Shown here piece after piece: positions 1 to 9,631 of a DNA stretch of 64,000 bases. The DNA comes from Pseudoalteromonas sp. GCY (GTDB lineage Bacteria; Pseudomonadota; Gammaproteobacteria; Enterobacterales; Alteromonadaceae): positions 546,501 to 610,500 of the forward strand of contig NZ_CP068023.1 of NCBI RefSeq assembly GCF_016695175.1, given 5' to 3'. A program made the translations under genes and the position numbers. How positions within the stretch are numbered: position 1 is the first letter of the stretch; every line of letters begins with the position of its first letter. The notes beneath the pieces were generated by a model that ran no database searches, had not been told where the DNA came from, and was given only the letters and a program-made list of their open reading frames with translations.

Positions 1-699
1 ACCAATGCCCTGTAAATACATTTTGGTTTGGCATGGAAAGTTGGTGAAAATACCATCCACCCCGAAATCTAGCATCATATCTATGTCTTGTTGTTTATCG
101 ACCGTATAAGCAAATACCTTTAGCCCGCGAGATTTTGCGTCCAACACATATTCATGATTAATAAAGTTTTTGTCCATATGAATGCTGTAGGCATGGAGTG
201 CTTCGGCAAATTGCGCATAATGAATTGGAATAGAAGCGGTTAATGCGCCAATTCTTACCCAAGGTAATTTTTGCTTTAGCCACAATAGTTGATGATGGTC
301 AAAAGAGGAGATGAGTAGCTGCTCTCTGGTGATCACGCCTTGCTGGATATGTTCTTCAATATAGGTAACGAATTTATCTAGGCCAAAGGTATGCTTCAAT
401 TCTAAATTGATATCTGTCTGTTTGCCTATGGTGGCGAACACTTGCTGCAACGTGGGAATTGATTGCCCTTTACCGGCATCAAGCGTGGCAAGGTAGGCTT
501 GAGTTTGTTCATTAACTTTACCCACGCCGTTAGTGGTTCTGTCTAGCCAAGTGTCATGGATAATGGCGTAATCATCCGCGCAACTTTGCACATCCAACTC
601 AATACCATCAACGCCAATATGGAGAGCGGCTTCTATTGCAGCAAGTGTGTTCTCTGGATAGCTGCCACTGGCTCCACGGTGCGCTAAGACTTGAATCAT
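1..699 (-). CDS. Glycerophosphodiester phosphodiesterase (C-terminus beyond window)
   Basis: The 233 visible codons have no stop; the gene runs off the left edge of the window. The start reads MIQVLAHRGASGSYPENT, with the HRG and PENT signature of the GDPD TIM barrel, followed by GVDGIELDVQ (metal-binding E and D), HD in IIHDTWLDRTTNG, and LELK. Such enzymes hydrolyse glycerophosphodiesters to glycerol-3-phosphate and an alcohol. No signal peptide is visible, so a cytoplasmic UgpQ-like enzyme is more likely than periplasmic GlpQ. The ATG overlaps the stop of the upstream EamA gene in an ATGA arrangement, which points to translational coupling. The family is clear; the exact substrate is not. 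Confidence 0.9.
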   Translation of the reverse strand, partial: MIQVLAHRGASGSYPENTLAAIEAALHIGVDGIELDVQSCADDYAIIHDTWLDRTTNGVGKVNEQTQAYLATLDAGKGQSIPTLQQVFATIGKQTDINLELKHTFGLDKFVTYIEEHIQQGVITREQLLISSFDHHQLLWLKQKLPWVRIGALTASIPIHYAQFAEALHAYSIHMDKNFINHEYVLDAKSRGLKVFAYTVDKQQDIDMMLDFGVDGIFTNFPCQTKMYLQGIG

Positions 700-1559
700 G
701 CTTTTTTCCTTGTAATAGACCAAGTTTCAAAACAGGCTGCACTAACTACCAACAACCCGCCAAGTAATGTTGTAAGTGTCAACGTCTCGTGTAACAGAAT
801 ATAAGCTAATAGCGTTCCATACAATGGTTGTAAACAAGAAATTAACCCAGCAGTGGTGGCAGATAAATAACGTAGGCTAGAGGCAAACAAGGCGTGTGGA
901 ATTGCCGTAAATATTGCTCCTGCAAGCAAGATTAACCAGAGGTTTTCTGTGGATACTTGCTGAATGGGCACTTCCACAAATGCTAACAGCATGAGGCATG
1001 CAACAAGCGTTTGATAAAGCATTGTGTGTGGGCCGCTATAGTGAGAAAAGAAGCGCTTTTGGAGCAAGTTGCGTAGCGCAAAGAGTGCGCCCGAGAATAC
1101 GCCCGTAATAATCCCCAAGGTAACTTGGTTGCCAAGGTTCGCTTCTGGTACTAACAGATAGATACCAAATAATACTGCGCTCGCACTGATAAAATCTTTT
1201 AGCTGTACACGGCTGCGAGTGAAAAGTGGCTCTAAAAAAACGGTGATCACGGGGTAGGTGAAAAAGGCAATGATCCCAACTGCAATTCCCGCCATTTGCA
1301 TGCCTGCAAAGTAAGTCACCCAATGGAGTCCCACGATGACACCAAGAACTAAAGCCGTTAGATAATCTTTTTTATGTATTAATTTTATCGGCTGCTGTTG
1401 TATTTTGAGTAACAGTAGTAGCACAAAGAAAGCAACGGCGGTACGGTAAACGGTGATATCCAGTGCTGAGAGTGAAATTAATTTTGAAAATAATGCTGTT
1501 CCACCAAATAATAAAACGGCACTATGGAGCGAGAGCAAAGCGGACTGTTGTGGGCGCAT
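696..1559 (-). CDS. EamA/DMT-superfamily permease
   Basis: This 287-residue protein is almost entirely hydrophobic and fits ten membrane helices arranged as two EamA repeats. Repeat one covers roughly residues 5-135 and ends before a short polar loop; repeat two covers roughly 145-282. The usual helix-end glycines and the PLYGTLLAYILLHETL motif near the C-terminus are typical of drug/metabolite transporters. Substrate cannot be inferred. It is the first gene of a two-gene unit and overlaps the phosphodiesterase by 4 nt. The transporter might supply or export a product related to that enzyme, but this is only context. Confidence 0.88.
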   Translation of the reverse strand: MRPQQSALLSLHSAVLLFGGTALFSKLISLSALDITVYRTAVAFFVLLLLLKIQQQPIKLIHKKDYLTALVLGVIVGLHWVTYFAGMQMAGIAVGIIAFFTYPVITVFLEPLFTRSRVQLKDFISASAVLFGIYLLVPEANLGNQVTLGIITGVFSGALFALRNLLQKRFFSHYSGPHTMLYQTLVACLMLLAFVEVPIQQVSTENLWLILLAGAIFTAIPHALFASSLRYLSATTAGLISCLQPLYGTLLAYILLHETLTLTTLLGGLLVVSAACFETWSITRKKA

Positions 1560-1691
1560 ATTGAATATTAGAACTGTTTTTTAGCAGTCTATCATTTAAT
1601 CGCTTTGAGATGACAAGATTGTTGACACTTGTCACTCAACATTCTGCGCTTAAACGTAAATAATAATAAAAAGAGTGAATCAGAGAAGCTT

Positions 1692-2786
1692 GTGTCCATA
1701 ACCACAGAATTTACCCTAGTTGAGAAACGGCGCTCATTTTGGAATGCCGGACCCCTTATATTTTCAACCTTTTATTTTTTCCCATTAATATTTAACTGGG
1801 CGCAATTGAATGCAGTTAATATTGCGTTGCAAGTTGTTGTGTACCTTAGTTTTGTCCTGCTCTATTGGCAGAGTATTACAAAAACGGGCAATGCGTTGGT
1901 GATGAATTTAGTGCTGATGGCAGGGCTTTGTGTCGCAGGTAGTTGGGTGACGACCGGGACGAGTTCATTATTTGGCTTTATTGCTTTTTTCTGCGGTTTT
2001 AATTTTCTGCCTCGCTATAAAATCATAGCGATGCTGGTCATCATTGCGCTGGTATTGCTAACGGCTAAATTTATCGCGACCCAGCAAACGGTTTATTTCT
2101 TGATGCCTGCACTGTGTGTGGCATGTGGACTCTTTATTTTTGGTTGGATGTCACACCGAGAGCGAGTACATAAAGAGTTGCAGAGGCAAAGTGAAGAGGA
2201 GATTAAGCGATTAGGCGCCGTGGCTGAGCGGGAGCGTATTGCGCGCGACCTACATGATTTACTCGGCCATTCACTCAGCTCGATAGCATTAAAAGCGGAG
2301 CTGGCGAGCAAATTTGCTGCTGCAAATGCATTAGAGCAAGCACAATCAGAAGCGCAGCAGGTTGCAGACTTAGCGAGAGAAGCACTAAGCGAAGTGCGCC
2401 AAGCGGTCACCGGCTATCATCAGCTAGCGCTTGATGCTCAGCTGCACATTTTGGCATCGAGGCTAAAAGATAAGGGCATTGCCGTAACTCTAGAATTGCA
2501 GGCGGTCACTTTAGATAAAGTAAGCGAAGCCTGTTTGTGCTTTTTTGCTAAAGAAATATGCACCAACATTATTCGTCACAGCGACGCCGATAAGGTTTGC
2601 TTCACACTACGGCAATCTGACAGTAATGTCTTTGTGGAAATTAAAGATAACGGCTCTGTAAAGTCGATAAAAGAAGGAAATGGTCTAATGGGGATCCGTA
2701 CCCGATTGAAAGAATGTGGTGGCCAATTATTTTATAACACCGAACAGGGCGGATACTTTAAGGCGGTACTAGGGGAAGCAGTATGA
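1692..2786 (+). CDS. Sensor histidine kinase, NarL/DesK type
   Basis: The protein has about six N-terminal membrane helices, then a coiled linker and a HisKA_3 box RERIARDLHDLLGHSLSSIA with the phosphoacceptor His in DLHD. A HATPase_c domain follows (NIIRHSDADKV N-box, IKDNGS and GNGLMGIRTR G-boxes). This is the DesK/LiaS class that phosphorylates LuxR-type regulators. The frame is open back to a TTG at 1629. I prefer the GTG at 1692 because GAG lies six bases upstream and the extra 21 residues are low-complexity and polar. The stop overlaps the regulator gene (ATGA). The stimulus is unknown; DesK relatives sense membrane fluidity. No ABC transporter or desaturase gene lies next to it to support a role. 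Confidence 0.88.
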   Translation: MSITTEFTLVEKRRSFWNAGPLIFSTFYFFPLIFNWAQLNAVNIALQVVVYLSFVLLYWQSITKTGNALVMNLVLMAGLCVAGSWVTTGTSSLFGFIAFFCGFNFLPRYKIIAMLVIIALVLLTAKFIATQQTVYFLMPALCVACGLFIFGWMSHRERVHKELQRQSEEEIKRLGAVAERERIARDLHDLLGHSLSSIALKAELASKFAAANALEQAQSEAQQVADLAREALSEVRQAVTGYHQLALDAQLHILASRLKDKGIAVTLELQAVTLDKVSEACLCFFAKEICTNIIRHSDADKVCFTLRQSDSNVFVEIKDNGSVKSIKEGNGLMGIRTRLKECGGQLFYNTEQGGYFKAVLGEAV

Positions 2787-3385
2787 TCAAAGTTTTTATT
2801 GTTGAGGATCAAGCATTAGTAAGAGGAGCTATCGCGGCATTATTGAGCCTAGATAGAGAGATAGAGGTGGTTGGCGAGGCGGAAAATGGCCAAATTGCAA
2901 AGGAAAAGTTAGCAAAGTTAACGCCTGATATTGTGCTAACCGATATTGAGATGCCACAAGTCACCGGACTTGAGCTTGCTCAGCACTTACAACAAAAAAT
3001 GTCAGACACTAAAGTGGTGATCATGACGACCTTTTCAAAGGCGGGTTATATTCGTCGCGCGATCACTTTAGGGGTAAATGGATTTGTATTAAAAGAAGCC
3101 CCAAGTGAGTACTTGCTATCAACGCTGAAAAAGGTCATGAATGGTTATAAGGTTATTGACCCAGAGCTTGCTTTGTACGCTTTGGAAGATGCTGATCCTC
3201 TAACCGACAAGGAACGTAAAGCGTTACGTTTAGCTAGCGAAGGATTAAAAACCGCTGAAATCGCAGGACAGTTATTTTTGAGTGAGGGAACGGTAAGGAA
3301 TTATTTATCCGACGCTATCGCGAAATTACATGCGACAAACCGAGTAGATGCTGCAAGAATTGCTAAGCAAAAAGGATGGCTGTAA
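2783..3385 (+). CDS. Response regulator, NarL/DesR type (REC + LuxR HTH)
   Basis: Two domains in 200 residues. The receiver has the acidic pair at VEDQ, the phosphorylation Asp54 in VLTDIEMP, Thr in IMTTFS and Lys in VLKEAP. The C-terminal LuxR helix-turn-helix covers roughly 135-198 (LTDKERKALRLASEGLKTAE, then LFLSEGTVRNYLSDAIAKL). The family binds DNA as a phosphorylated dimer. It overlaps the kinase gene by 4 nt, so the two are almost certainly a cognate pair. Target genes cannot be identified from the sequence. The next gene is a separate hybrid kinase. Confidence 0.92.
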   Translation: MIKVFIVEDQALVRGAIAALLSLDREIEVVGEAENGQIAKEKLAKLTPDIVLTDIEMPQVTGLELAQHLQQKMSDTKVVIMTTFSKAGYIRRAITLGVNGFVLKEAPSEYLLSTLKKVMNGYKVIDPELALYALEDADPLTDKERKALRLASEGLKTAEIAGQLFLSEGTVRNYLSDAIAKLHATNRVDAARIAKQKGWL

Positions 3386-3491
3386 CTAGCTGTAATAGCA
3401 TATATCTAGTTAATACTTCAAAATAATGCTGTGCGGTAATATACTGCACTATTCGCTAAGTAATAATAATGTATTAATTTTGAGTGCAATA

Positions 3492-5678
3492 ATGGATCCT
3501 AAGTTACTTATTCAAGTTACCGCAATAACGACTGTGGTTTGTACAGTTTTTATGGCCGTAAACTGGTTTATTAATAAAGGCCTACCAGGCACTCGAGATT
3601 GGCTTATTTTCATTGCGCTTACCGCAATTGGATGTGGCTTGTTAGCTGCCTATACACTTCCTATTACGTTCTCAATTTTTATTCCCAATCTCACTATCGC
3701 ATTTGGGCTTTTTTATCTGGCTCGTGGTGTTGATGCGTTTTTTAGTGTGAAAAGCAATTACATGCCTTGGTATGTATTAGCTGCATTGGGTATTCCAAGT
3801 TTTACTTACTTTTTGTACGTGGATTTTAATTTTATAGCTCGCGTTGGGATCAACTACCTAGTCTGGGCGATAGCGATGATTTATTGTCTACGGGCTCTGA
3901 ATAAAGGACAAAAATTATTATCGAAGGAATTTAGTGCAGCACATTGGGCGTTTGGCCTATCATGCTTGAGCTTACTGGCGGTATTTACATTTAGAGTGGT
4001 CATGCTTGGCGGCTATTCAGTGACAGACAGCCTTATTTCGGCAAATTGGGTTAATCAGTTTTTCGCTGTCTCTGTGAGCACGATGCCGCTGCTGTTGTGT
4101 TTTTCTCTATGCCTGTTATGTAGCAGCCGTCGTGAAAAAGAACTATGCCTGTTAAAAACTGCTGCTGAGCAGTCAGCGCAAGTAAAAGGACAATTTTTAA
4201 CGTTATTAAGTCATGAACTGAGAACGCCACTAAACGCCATTGTTGGTCATGCAGAGTCACTTAAAAAAGTGCCGCGAGAGCCCAATCGCCATGTTCAATT
4301 ATGCGATGTTATCGTCCACGCCGCGATGTCTATGTCAGACTTAGCCAATCAAGTATTATTGCAAGCGAAAGGGGAATATGCGGCGCAAAATCGCGTGCCA
4401 GTCTCGCTTTATAGTCTTTCGCAAGAGTTAGTTCGCCTCTTACAGCCGCTGGCATTGGCTAAAGGGTTGAGTTTGAGGGTCGAGGTTAAAGGCCTGTATC
4501 CACAGGACGTTCATGTCGTCGAGCAAGATACATTGTCGTTAGTACTCAGAAATCTGCTCTCGAACGCGATTAAGTACACAGATAAAGGCATTATAACGCT
4601 GATCCTCGAAGGCACTAGTCGCGCCGAGGATAAGCAAACTATCCGTTTTGCGATTAAAGATACGGGTAAAGGGCTAACAGAAGGACAAATGGAAAAGATC
4701 TTCGAGCCCTTTGTTACATTAAATACCGAACAATCCATCTCGCAAAGTGCTGGATTTGGGTTGGCGTTATGCAAGCAACTGCTGCAAGGGCTAGACTCTG
4801 AGCTAAACGTTGACAGCAAGCTTGGCAATGGCACGGTGTTTAGCTTTGAGCTAGATTGTCAGTGTAGTGATTCACCGTTGCAGAGCACAGAGTCTACTGC
4901 AGAAAAGCTGGCACTCAATGTTCTTGTTGTTGAAGATAACGCCATGAATATTGAAGTGATCAGCACCTATTTAAACGATATGGTGAATGAGTTTTCTATT
5001 GCTAAGTGCCTTGCAGAAGCTGAAGTCGCGCTATTAGAACACAATTTTGATATTGTTCTGTTAGACATGCGACTGCCTGACGGTAATGGTCTGGAGTGGT
5101 TTAAAGAGGGTTTCAACGAAATTGGCTTTACCTCAAGCGTTAAGGTTGTAGCATTAACGGGTGATGGCGATCCTGAATTGAAAAGACAATGTCTCAGAGT
5201 AGGTATGCAAGACTGTTTAACTAAGCCTATCATGCCAAGCCGTTTATATGCGGCACTGGAATGTGCGACTGTAAAAACAACATCTCGCTTGGAATGTAAG
5301 ACTCTGATTGATCAATCAAGATTTATGGATCTCGCAAACCGTGAAAGTTCAGGCGTGTTGGCGACAAAATTGATGTATTTAGCAGATCGATTTGAGTACG
5401 AAATTGCGCAAATTAAAGGGCTCGCAGAGTTGAATGTAACTGACTTAGCCGTTGATAAACTTGCCTACATTGAAAACGAAGCGTTAGAGCTTGGCATGGT
5501 GAATTTTGCCGAGCTTGTGCAAGCTGCAACTGCGCAGCTAAGTTACTCGGAAGAGCAAGTTGATTGGGACGGTCTTGCTATGGTTGCTAGACGCTCAGTT
5601 GAGCGTTTATTAGAACTTCATGCTCAAATTGCAACACTGGAGTCGGTATCAAATTCAGTGGTTAATCTATCTGCATAA
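3492..5678 (+). CDS. Hybrid sensor histidine kinase with receiver domain
   Basis: The frame opens at 3426, but the ATG at 3492 (MDPKLLIQVTAITT) begins at the first membrane helix and gives 728 residues. Six to seven helices occupy the first ~210 residues (a 7TM-like sensor). They are followed by HisKA (LLSHELRTPLNAIVGHAESL, His near residue 241), HATPase_c (NLLSNAIKYTDKG, DTGKGL, GFGLALCKQLL) and a receiver domain (VVEDNAMNIEV, LLDMRLPDGNG, Lys in LTKP). The last ~115 residues are helical and sit where an Hpt domain is often found, but no HxxKG histidine is visible; LAYIENEALELG is at the equivalent place. The gene looks monocistronic. The signal is unknown. Confidence 0.9.
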   Translation: MDPKLLIQVTAITTVVCTVFMAVNWFINKGLPGTRDWLIFIALTAIGCGLLAAYTLPITFSIFIPNLTIAFGLFYLARGVDAFFSVKSNYMPWYVLAALGIPSFTYFLYVDFNFIARVGINYLVWAIAMIYCLRALNKGQKLLSKEFSAAHWAFGLSCLSLLAVFTFRVVMLGGYSVTDSLISANWVNQFFAVSVSTMPLLLCFSLCLLCSSRREKELCLLKTAAEQSAQVKGQFLTLLSHELRTPLNAIVGHAESLKKVPREPNRHVQLCDVIVHAAMSMSDLANQVLLQAKGEYAAQNRVPVSLYSLSQELVRLLQPLALAKGLSLRVEVKGLYPQDVHVVEQDTLSLVLRNLLSNAIKYTDKGIITLILEGTSRAEDKQTIRFAIKDTGKGLTEGQMEKIFEPFVTLNTEQSISQSAGFGLALCKQLLQGLDSELNVDSKLGNGTVFSFELDCQCSDSPLQSTESTAEKLALNVLVVEDNAMNIEVISTYLNDMVNEFSIAKCLAEAEVALLEHNFDIVLLDMRLPDGNGLEWFKEGFNEIGFTSSVKVVALTGDGDPELKRQCLRVGMQDCLTKPIMPSRLYAALECATVKTTSRLECKTLIDQSRFMDLANRESSGVLATKLMYLADRFEYEIAQIKGLAELNVTDLAVDKLAYIENEALELGMVNFAELVQAATAQLSYSEEQVDWDGLAMVARRSVERLLELHAQIATLESVSNSVVNLSA

Positions 5679-5757
5679 AAAGATTCATCGATCTTGGCCT
5701 AGGTCATTAGGCTATTTTGGGTTAAAATAACAGCATAGCTTATTTAACAAGACAGTA

Positions 5758-8247
5758 ATGCCAAAACAGGATCCCTATCTCGATAGAGAACAGCAAAAAT
5801 ACGACAATCCAGTACCTAGTCGCGAGTTTATCTTAGAACATATTAAAAGCGCGGCCAAACCACCTTCTTTCTCTCAATTGTGTAACGATTTAAAAGTGCA
5901 AGACGAAGAACGTCAAATTGCGCTTAAACGCCGCTTGCGCGCAATGGAGCGAGATGGTCAACTGCACTTCAATAAATTTAAGTGTTACACCATTCCAAGT
6001 GATGATGGTCTAGTCAAAGGTCGCGTTGTTGGACACCGTGACGGCTTTGGCTTTTTAGAAGTCGAAGGCGAACCCAAAGATTGGTTTATCACTAAGTACC
6101 AAATGGAGCGCGTGCTGCATGGCGATTGGGTGTTAGCGAAGGCTGGCAGTCGAGGCTCAGGTGGTAAGGTGGAAGCGCGCATTGTGCGGGTACTTGAAAA
6201 AGAGCGTGCGCCAGTCGTCGGTCGTTATTTTGTTGAGTTTGGCATGGCAGTCGTGGTGCCAGAAGATCCCCGCATTACTCAAGATATCATCATCGTACCT
6301 GGCCAAGAAAATGGTGCTCGCCATAATCAAATGGTGCAGGTAGAGATCACTCAAAGCCCTAGCAAACAAATGAATGCAATGGGTAAAGTACTTGAGGTGC
6401 TCGGCGATCATATGGCACCGGGTATGGAAATTGAGGTGGCACTTCGCAATCATGACATTCCTCATGAGTGGCCAAGTGAAGTAGAAGCACAAGTTGCAAA
6501 TCTTGGTGAGTTTGTTGAAGAGTCTGCCAAACAGGACCGAGTTGACCTGCGCGATTTACCGTTAGTGACCATTGATGGGGAAGATGCCCGTGACTTTGAT
6601 GACGCCGTATATTGCGAGCGTAAAAAGTCAGGAGGTTGGCGTTTATGGGTTGCTATTGCGGATGTGTCTCATTATGTAGGTAAAGGCACTGCGCTTGACA
6701 AAGAAGCGATTGAACGTGGTAACTCAGTGTATTTTCCTGAGCAAGTTGTGCCAATGCTACCTAAGGTTTTATCGAACGGTTTATGTTCATTGAATCCAAA
6801 GGTAGACCGCTTGTGTATGGTTGCGGAAATGACCGTGTCCGAAGCGGGTCGTTTGTCTGGCTACCGTTTTTACGAAGCCGTGATGAACTCTCACGCTCGT
6901 CTTACTTACACCAAAGTCCATGCGATCTTACAAGGTGACGAAAAGCTCAGAGCGGATTATCAGCCTCTTGTGCCTCATCTAACAGAGCTCCATAACATGT
7001 ATATGGCGCTGAAGGCTGCAAGGCAAGAGCGTGGTGCAATTGAGTTTGAAACCCTAGAAACGCGCTTTGTATTTAATGCCCATCGAAAAATTGACTCTAT
7101 CGTGCCTGTGGTTCGTAACGACGCCCACAAGCTGATTGAAGAGTGCATGATCTTGGCGAACGTGTCAGCAGCAAAGCTGTTGGAAAAACACGAAGCCCAT
7201 AGCTTGTACCGTGTTCATGATGAGCCAGACCCTGAAAGATTGAGCCAATTTAGACAATTCTTACAAGACTTGGGTATTGAAAGCCAATTACCTAACGATC
7301 CGTCGCCAGAGGAGTTGACTCAAGCGCTTGAGTCATTGGGAGATCGCCCTGAAAAAGAATTGATCCAAACCATGTTACTGCGCTCAATGAAGCAAGCAGT
7401 ATATCAGCCAGAAAATATTGGCCACTTTGGTTTGGCATTAAAAGCCTATGCACACTTTACCTCACCTATTCGCCGTTATCCGGATCTGGTGGTACACCGC
7501 GCAATCAAAGGCATTTTACAGCAGCAACAACAGCCAGTGAGTGGCGCTTACATCTACAATGAAGATGAAGTGAAACAACTGGGTGAGCAGTGCTCGATGA
7601 CAGAGCGTCGCGCTGATGACGCCACTCGTGAAGTTGCTGATTGGCTTAAATGTGAATTTATGCAAGATCATGTTGGCGATGAATTTACCGGTGTGATCTC
7701 ATCGGTCACCAACTTTGGATTATTTGTGAGGTTGGACGACCTACAGATTGACGGGATGATCCATGTTAGCAATTTAGGGCATGAGTACTTCCACTTTGAT
7801 GGTGCAAAGCAATGTTTGATTGGCGAGCATAGTCGTACGGTGTTTAGACTCGGCGATAAACTTACCGTTGTGGTTGCTTCAGTTAGCTTGGACGATCGTC
7901 GTATCAACTTAGCTTTAGCTGAAGAAGGTCAGCAAGACAGGTATGCAAGGCGTCGAAAATCGCCAAAAAGCACAGCAAGTAGTGTTCGTGAGCAGCTAAA
8001 AACGGGTAAAATTCCGGGACCTAAGCGCCGTGACGGTGAAACGTCTGGTCGCGACAAAGATAAAAAAGGCGATGACAAAGCCAAAAAGCGCAAAAGAACG
8101 ACCCCTAAAGGTGAGCTCAAACAGGCGAAAAAGGCAGGCACGCTGAAGTCGAAGAAGAAATCGACGAGTAAAAAAGCCAAAGCGGCAAAGGGCAAAGCAA
8201 AGCGCCCAGGTAAAAACGAAAGAAATAGTAGCAAAAAAGCGCAATAG
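5758..8247 (+). CDS. rnr: Ribonuclease R
   Basis: 3'-5' hydrolytic exoribonuclease of 829 residues, the usual length. Order: winged-helix region (~20-85), two cold-shock domains (~85-225), RNB catalytic domain (~265-590) with the Asp cluster DGEDARDFDDAVYC, S1 domain (~645-730, GDEFTGVISSVTNFGLFVRL), and a Lys-rich tail from ~735 to the end. RNase R degrades structured RNA, takes part in rRNA and tmRNA quality control and is often cold-induced; the basic tail helps with duplex unwinding. rlmB follows 22 nt downstream, a conserved enterobacterial and alteromonad pairing that suggests one transcript. Confidence 0.98.
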   Translation: MPKQDPYLDREQQKYDNPVPSREFILEHIKSAAKPPSFSQLCNDLKVQDEERQIALKRRLRAMERDGQLHFNKFKCYTIPSDDGLVKGRVVGHRDGFGFLEVEGEPKDWFITKYQMERVLHGDWVLAKAGSRGSGGKVEARIVRVLEKERAPVVGRYFVEFGMAVVVPEDPRITQDIIIVPGQENGARHNQMVQVEITQSPSKQMNAMGKVLEVLGDHMAPGMEIEVALRNHDIPHEWPSEVEAQVANLGEFVEESAKQDRVDLRDLPLVTIDGEDARDFDDAVYCERKKSGGWRLWVAIADVSHYVGKGTALDKEAIERGNSVYFPEQVVPMLPKVLSNGLCSLNPKVDRLCMVAEMTVSEAGRLSGYRFYEAVMNSHARLTYTKVHAILQGDEKLRADYQPLVPHLTELHNMYMALKAARQERGAIEFETLETRFVFNAHRKIDSIVPVVRNDAHKLIEECMILANVSAAKLLEKHEAHSLYRVHDEPDPERLSQFRQFLQDLGIESQLPNDPSPEELTQALESLGDRPEKELIQTMLLRSMKQAVYQPENIGHFGLALKAYAHFTSPIRRYPDLVVHRAIKGILQQQQQPVSGAYIYNEDEVKQLGEQCSMTERRADDATREVADWLKCEFMQDHVGDEFTGVISSVTNFGLFVRLDDLQIDGMIHVSNLGHEYFHFDGAKQCLIGEHSRTVFRLGDKLTVVVASVSLDDRRINLALAEEGQQDRYARRRKSPKSTASSVREQLKTGKIPGPKRRDGETSGRDKDKKGDDKAKKRKRTTPKGELKQAKKAGTLKSKKKSTSKKAKAAKGKAKRPGKNERNSSKKAQ

Positions 8248-8269
8248 ATTATAAAGCGGGAGCTTTAAC

Positions 8270-9010
8270 GTGAGTAACGAATTAATTTTTGGCTTTCATT
8301 CAATCGAAGCCATTTTGAATAACGCGCCGGAGCGCTTTTTAGAAATTTATGCACTTAAGGGACGTGAAGATCAGCGTTTAAATCAAGTCGTAAACGATGC
8401 CCGTAAGTTTGGTATTTCAGTGCAATTTATGCAGCGTAAAGCACTTGATAACAAAGCGAATGGTGAGCAACATCAGGGTATTATTGCCAATGTTAAAGCG
8501 GCGCGCGCATATAATGAAAAAGATCTTGATGAGATTATTCAAAGAGAAACTACACCATTTTTCTTGGTGCTTGATGGGGTAACAGATCCTCATAACTTAG
8601 GTGCGTGCCTGCGTAGTGCCGATGCAGCAGGTGTACACGGTGTTATCGTACCAAAGGATAAGTCTGCAAAGCTAAACGGCACTGCAAGAAAAGTAGCGTG
8701 TGGCGCTGCAGAAACAGTTCCGCTTATCCAAGTAACCAATCTTGCTCGCACATTGCGTGATATTAAAGAAGCCGGTGTGTGGGTTGTGGGTACTGCTGGT
8801 GAAACCGATACAGCTGTTTTTGATGCAAACCTGACTGGACCTATGGCTATTGTAATGGGCGCCGAAGGGGATGGCATGCGCCGCTTAACTCGAGAGCATT
8901 GCGATGAACTGGTTAAGATCCCGATGGTAGGTAGCGTGTCCAGCTTAAATGTGTCGGTTGCGACCGGTGTTTGTTTATTTGAAGTGTTAAGACAGCGCTC
9001 AGCGCTTTAA
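8270..9010 (+). CDS. rlmB: 23S rRNA (guanosine-2251-2'-O)-methyltransferase
   Basis: SPOUT-class methyltransferase of 246 residues. It has an N-terminal L30e-like substrate-binding domain (~1-75) and a trefoil-knot catalytic domain with the three SpoU motifs: [20 protein letters not shown] (~102-121), [14 protein letters not shown] (~195) and [14 protein letters not shown] (~226). It methylates G2251 in the peptidyl-transferase P-loop. Start is GTG, preceded by GGGAG. The gene lies 22 nt after rnr. REP array A begins about 25 nt after the stop and may protect or terminate the rnr-rlmB message. Confidence 0.97.
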   Translation: MSNELIFGFHSIEAILNNAPERFLEIYALKGREDQRLNQVVNDARKFGISVQFMQRKALDNKANGEQHQGIIANVKAARAYNEKDLDEIIQRETTPFFLVLDGVTDPHNLGACLRSADAAGVHGVIVPKDKSAKLNGTARKVACGAAETVPLIQVTNLARTLRDIKEAGVWVVGTAGETDTAVFDANLTGPMAIVMGAEGDGMRRLTREHCDELVKIPMVGSVSSLNVSVATGVCLFEVLRQRSAL

Positions 9011-9036
9011 TCTGCTTGATAAGCGCCGGTTGACGC

Positions 9037-9610
9037 GCGCATCTTCAGCAGCGTAAAGAGCTCGCAAGGTAAACTTGCTCCTACACAGGTTTATCTTTGG
9101 TAGGAGCCGATTTACTCGGCGCATCTTCAACAACTTTAAGAGCTCGCAAGGTAAACTTGCTCCCACTCAGCTCTACTTTTGGTAGGAGCCGATTTACTCG
9201 GCGAGCTTTTAATAGCTCGCAAGGTAAACTTGCTCCTACACAGGTCTACCTTTGGTAGGAGCCGATTTATTCGGCGAGCTTTTAATAGCTCGCAAGGTAA
9301 ACTTGCTCCTACACAGGTTTATCTTTGGTAGGAGCCGATTTACTCGGCGCATCTTCAACCGCTTTAAGGGATCGCAAGGTAAACTTGTTCCTACACAGGT
9401 TTACCTTTGGTAGGAGCCGATTTATTCGGCGAGCTTTTAATAGCTCGCAAGGTCAGCTTGTTCCTACACAGGTTTACCTTTGGTAGGAGCCGATTTTCTC
9501 GGCGCATATTCAAAAACTTTAAGAGCTCGCAAGGTAAACTTGCTCCTACTCAAGCCTGCCTTTGGTAGGAGCCGATTTATTCGGCGAGCTTTTAAAACCC
9601 GCAAGGCCAG
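9037..9610. repeat. REP/BIME array A (seven forward GTAGGAGCCGATT units)
   Basis: Seven forward copies of TAGGAGCCGATTTAYTCGGCG start at 9101, 9183, 9256, 9329, 9411, 9484 and 9566. Between them lie inverted partners whose complement reads GTAGGAGCAAGTTTACCTTG. Both kinds have a GTAGG head and a short imperfect stem around TTTA, the layout of REP elements mobilised by RAYT transposases. Spacings are 82, 73, 73, 82, 73 and 82 bp. The two unit lengths come from two linkers: a long one with GCGCATCTTCAAC and a short one with GCGAGCTTTTAATAGC. The array fills the gap between rlmB and yjjG. No coding function is supported. Confidence 0.9.
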
Positions 9611-9631
9611 CCCACACAATTGTACAGGGTA

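Noticed and set aside
6157..6492. Minus-strand 111-codon frame inside rnr
   Set aside because: It lies opposite the cold-shock domains of RNase R, which are intact; no independent evidence.
9037..9610. Possible CRISPR array
   Set aside because: The sequences between repeats are themselves repeated, the repeats occur in both orientations, and no cas gene is near.
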